From: Piezodorus guildinii
Lineage: Eukaryota; Arthropoda; Insecta; Hemiptera; Pentatomidae
Length of the DNA stretch: 64,000 nucleotides
NCBI GenBank assembly: GCA_023052935.1
Contig: CM041297.1
Location: forward strand, 3,958,280 to 4,022,279
Direction: 5' to 3'
Shown: positions 62,830-64,000 of the stretch, piece after piece
How positions within the stretch are numbered: the first letter of the stretch is position 1
How the letters are laid out: each line of letters begins with the position of its first letter
Position numbers and translations under genes: made by a program
Notes under the pieces: generated by a model
Databases searched by the model: none
The model's input: the letters and a program-made list of their open reading frames with translations, nothing else
Told to the model about the DNA's origin: nothing

Positions 62830-63610
62830 GTGCTGGTGTAATTAGTCTAAGTACTTTTGACTGGAAAGTTTGAAGTCTTGTATCTTTTGCAGCTCGAACA
62901 TTTAAGAGGCGTAAGATCATATTGGTTTTAGGGAAGTATGTGTAGGTGGCAAGTTTTGTCTAATTTAGTTTAGATTGTCGCCTGAGTAGGTGTGCAGCAG
63001 TCTACTTCTTTGGTTTAATGTCTTCGTGTTTTCATTATGTGCGGGCCCAAGTCATGACTCCTGTCAAAAGTTGTTTGTTAGTTTATTTAACGTCACTTTA
63101 TGCAACTATGGCTAATCGGACGATGCAACAGTTGGAGTCCTAAATTTTGCCTATTCAGGTTTTATTAGGATAGAGGTCTTTAACGAGTACCTGACATCGC
63201 ACAGGCTCGGAACCACCTTTTAACGTTCCCTCGGAAGGACGGCATAACTAAGGATTTTTTACTCCCATTAAAAAATCCCAGGACCACCTGCGGGTTTGAA
63301 CCCGTGACCTTCGCCATAGGAAGCTGTTATGCTAACCACCCAGCTACAAGTGTTCCCTCCTGTCAAAAGTTAATCCTAGGTAGTTAACAGTGTCTGTTTG
63401 TGGTATTAGTACATTATCGATGTACACTGATGGGCAGGTTTCACGTCTTAGTGTAAATGTCATATGTTGACATTTGTCATAGATAGTTTAGTCTTGTTTT
63501 CCACATCTTGCACCAATCCTGTAGTTTTTGTAATTGATGTTGTATAGCCATAGAGGCTTGTTAAGATTGCAGTGTCGTCTGCGTATGTTTCCGTCAGGAT
63601 GTTTGTACTA
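62830..63610 (-). pseudogene. Jockey-clade reverse transcriptase remnant, split by SINE1
   Basis: From 63610 down the minus strand reads ILTETYADDTAILTSLYGYT, containing the FADDTAIL-type catalytic box with both aspartates intact, then LVQDVENxTKLSMTNVNI. After a frameshift it reads CPSVYIDNVLIPQTDTVNYL then GLTFDR. Beyond the SINE the frame pieces continue LTWARxHxxT, LNQRSRLLHTY, NLPPTHTSLKPIWSYAS and FELQKIQDFKLSS. This order is that of Jockey-clade elements and is the only place in the window with an intact ADD box. Shifts and stops make it inactive. Confidence 0.87.
63058..63371 (-). mobile_element. SINE1, full length with 15-bp target duplication
   Basis: CTCCTGTCAAAAGTT is repeated exactly at 63058-63072 and 63357-63371. 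The SINE (63073-63356) is complete, from tail TTAGTTTATTTAACGTCAC to head AGCTACAAGTGTTCC. It lies inside the Jockey-like remnant. Confidence 0.96.
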
Positions 63611-64000
63611 TCTGGCGAGTATAAAATATCCTCCCTCATCACGCGTCGGCACCACAGGGTTAAGAACGAATTAACTAAGCTCCTCAGGGAAAAATATTTC
63701 TCCTGTTTTGACGAGGTCTACTGCATCGACACGGACGGATCGTTGCATTCCCGAAGAACGGAAGTACTGCAATGATCCTAGACCCTACCGTTTGATATGA
63801 GACTAATAACCTCGATAAAGCGAATGGAGTGGAAAGGGAGAAGAGAGTCATCTACAAGAAATGCATCCCTTTCCTAAAAAAAAAGTTCCGTGATACATTT
63901 GGCGAGAGACAGTTCTCTGTTAAAGGTCTATGGTTTGGGTCTCTGGAAGCACAAGGAGCTTTTTAGAAGGCGTTGGGTGTCGATATCAAAGATATAGCGG
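63611..64000 (+). other. unassigned open segment at the right edge
   Basis: A frame up to 63775 reads ITRRHHRVKNELTKLLREKY then FSCFDEVYCIDTDGSLHSRR. The later part (63790-64000) has no long frame but encodes pieces such as KEREESHLQEMHPFPKK. The first part could be the end of an element reverse transcriptase or an exon. It continues past the window. Confidence 0.35.

Overview
The window looks like intergenic or heterochromatic DNA of an animal, most likely an arthropod and probably an insect. It is strongly AT-rich, has no long open reading frame (the longest is 172 codons) and no prokaryote-style gene order. Almost every recognisable protein piece belongs to a transposable element: mariner transposases, Jockey-like and other non-LTR reverse transcriptases, and a Helitron helicase tail. 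I cannot place it to order or species.

Layout. Positions 1-3370 are a 77-bp tandem satellite that runs off the left edge. The rest is a dense, nested mosaic of decayed repeats. The commonest is a roughly 850-950 bp family, here called Fam-H (about twenty full, partial or nested copies). It has a 20-bp leader, a 13-bp subterminal inverted repeat, an internal CA/GT microsatellite and a terminal hairpin. This resembles the non-autonomous Helentron (HINE/DINE-1-like) architecture. A tRNA-derived SINE (SINE1, about 280 bp, A and B boxes, AAATAAATAAACAAAC tail) is next, with at least a dozen copies. Three further tRNA-like SINE families (SINE2-4), five types of non-LTR fragment (LINE-A, -B, -C, -J, -K), three mariner lineages, two short canonical Helitrons, Transib-like elements with RSS-like ends, a hAT MITE, and inverted-arm Penelope-like pieces with hammerhead-like motifs fill most of what remains.

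How the parts relate. The satellite monomer shares about 33 bp with the leader plus subterminal repeat of Fam-H, so the satellite and the dispersed element are linked by descent or exchange. Nested insertions give relative ages and exact element ends: LINE-A in a Helitron, LINE-K, hAT and Penelope-like pieces in Fam-H, Fam-H in Fam-H, a Transib-like element and a mariner in LINE-J, SINE1 in a Jockey-like element. Target-site duplications are readable at nine or more sites.

Host genes. Only two segments look like possible exons of host genes: 7995-8159 (minus; open, phase 0-0, good acceptor and donor) and 52167-52513 (minus; strong pyrimidine tract and acceptor). Neither product is recognised. 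No intact tRNA, rRNA or CRISPR was seen. Element ends and family names are read by eye and are approximate unless flanked by a duplication.
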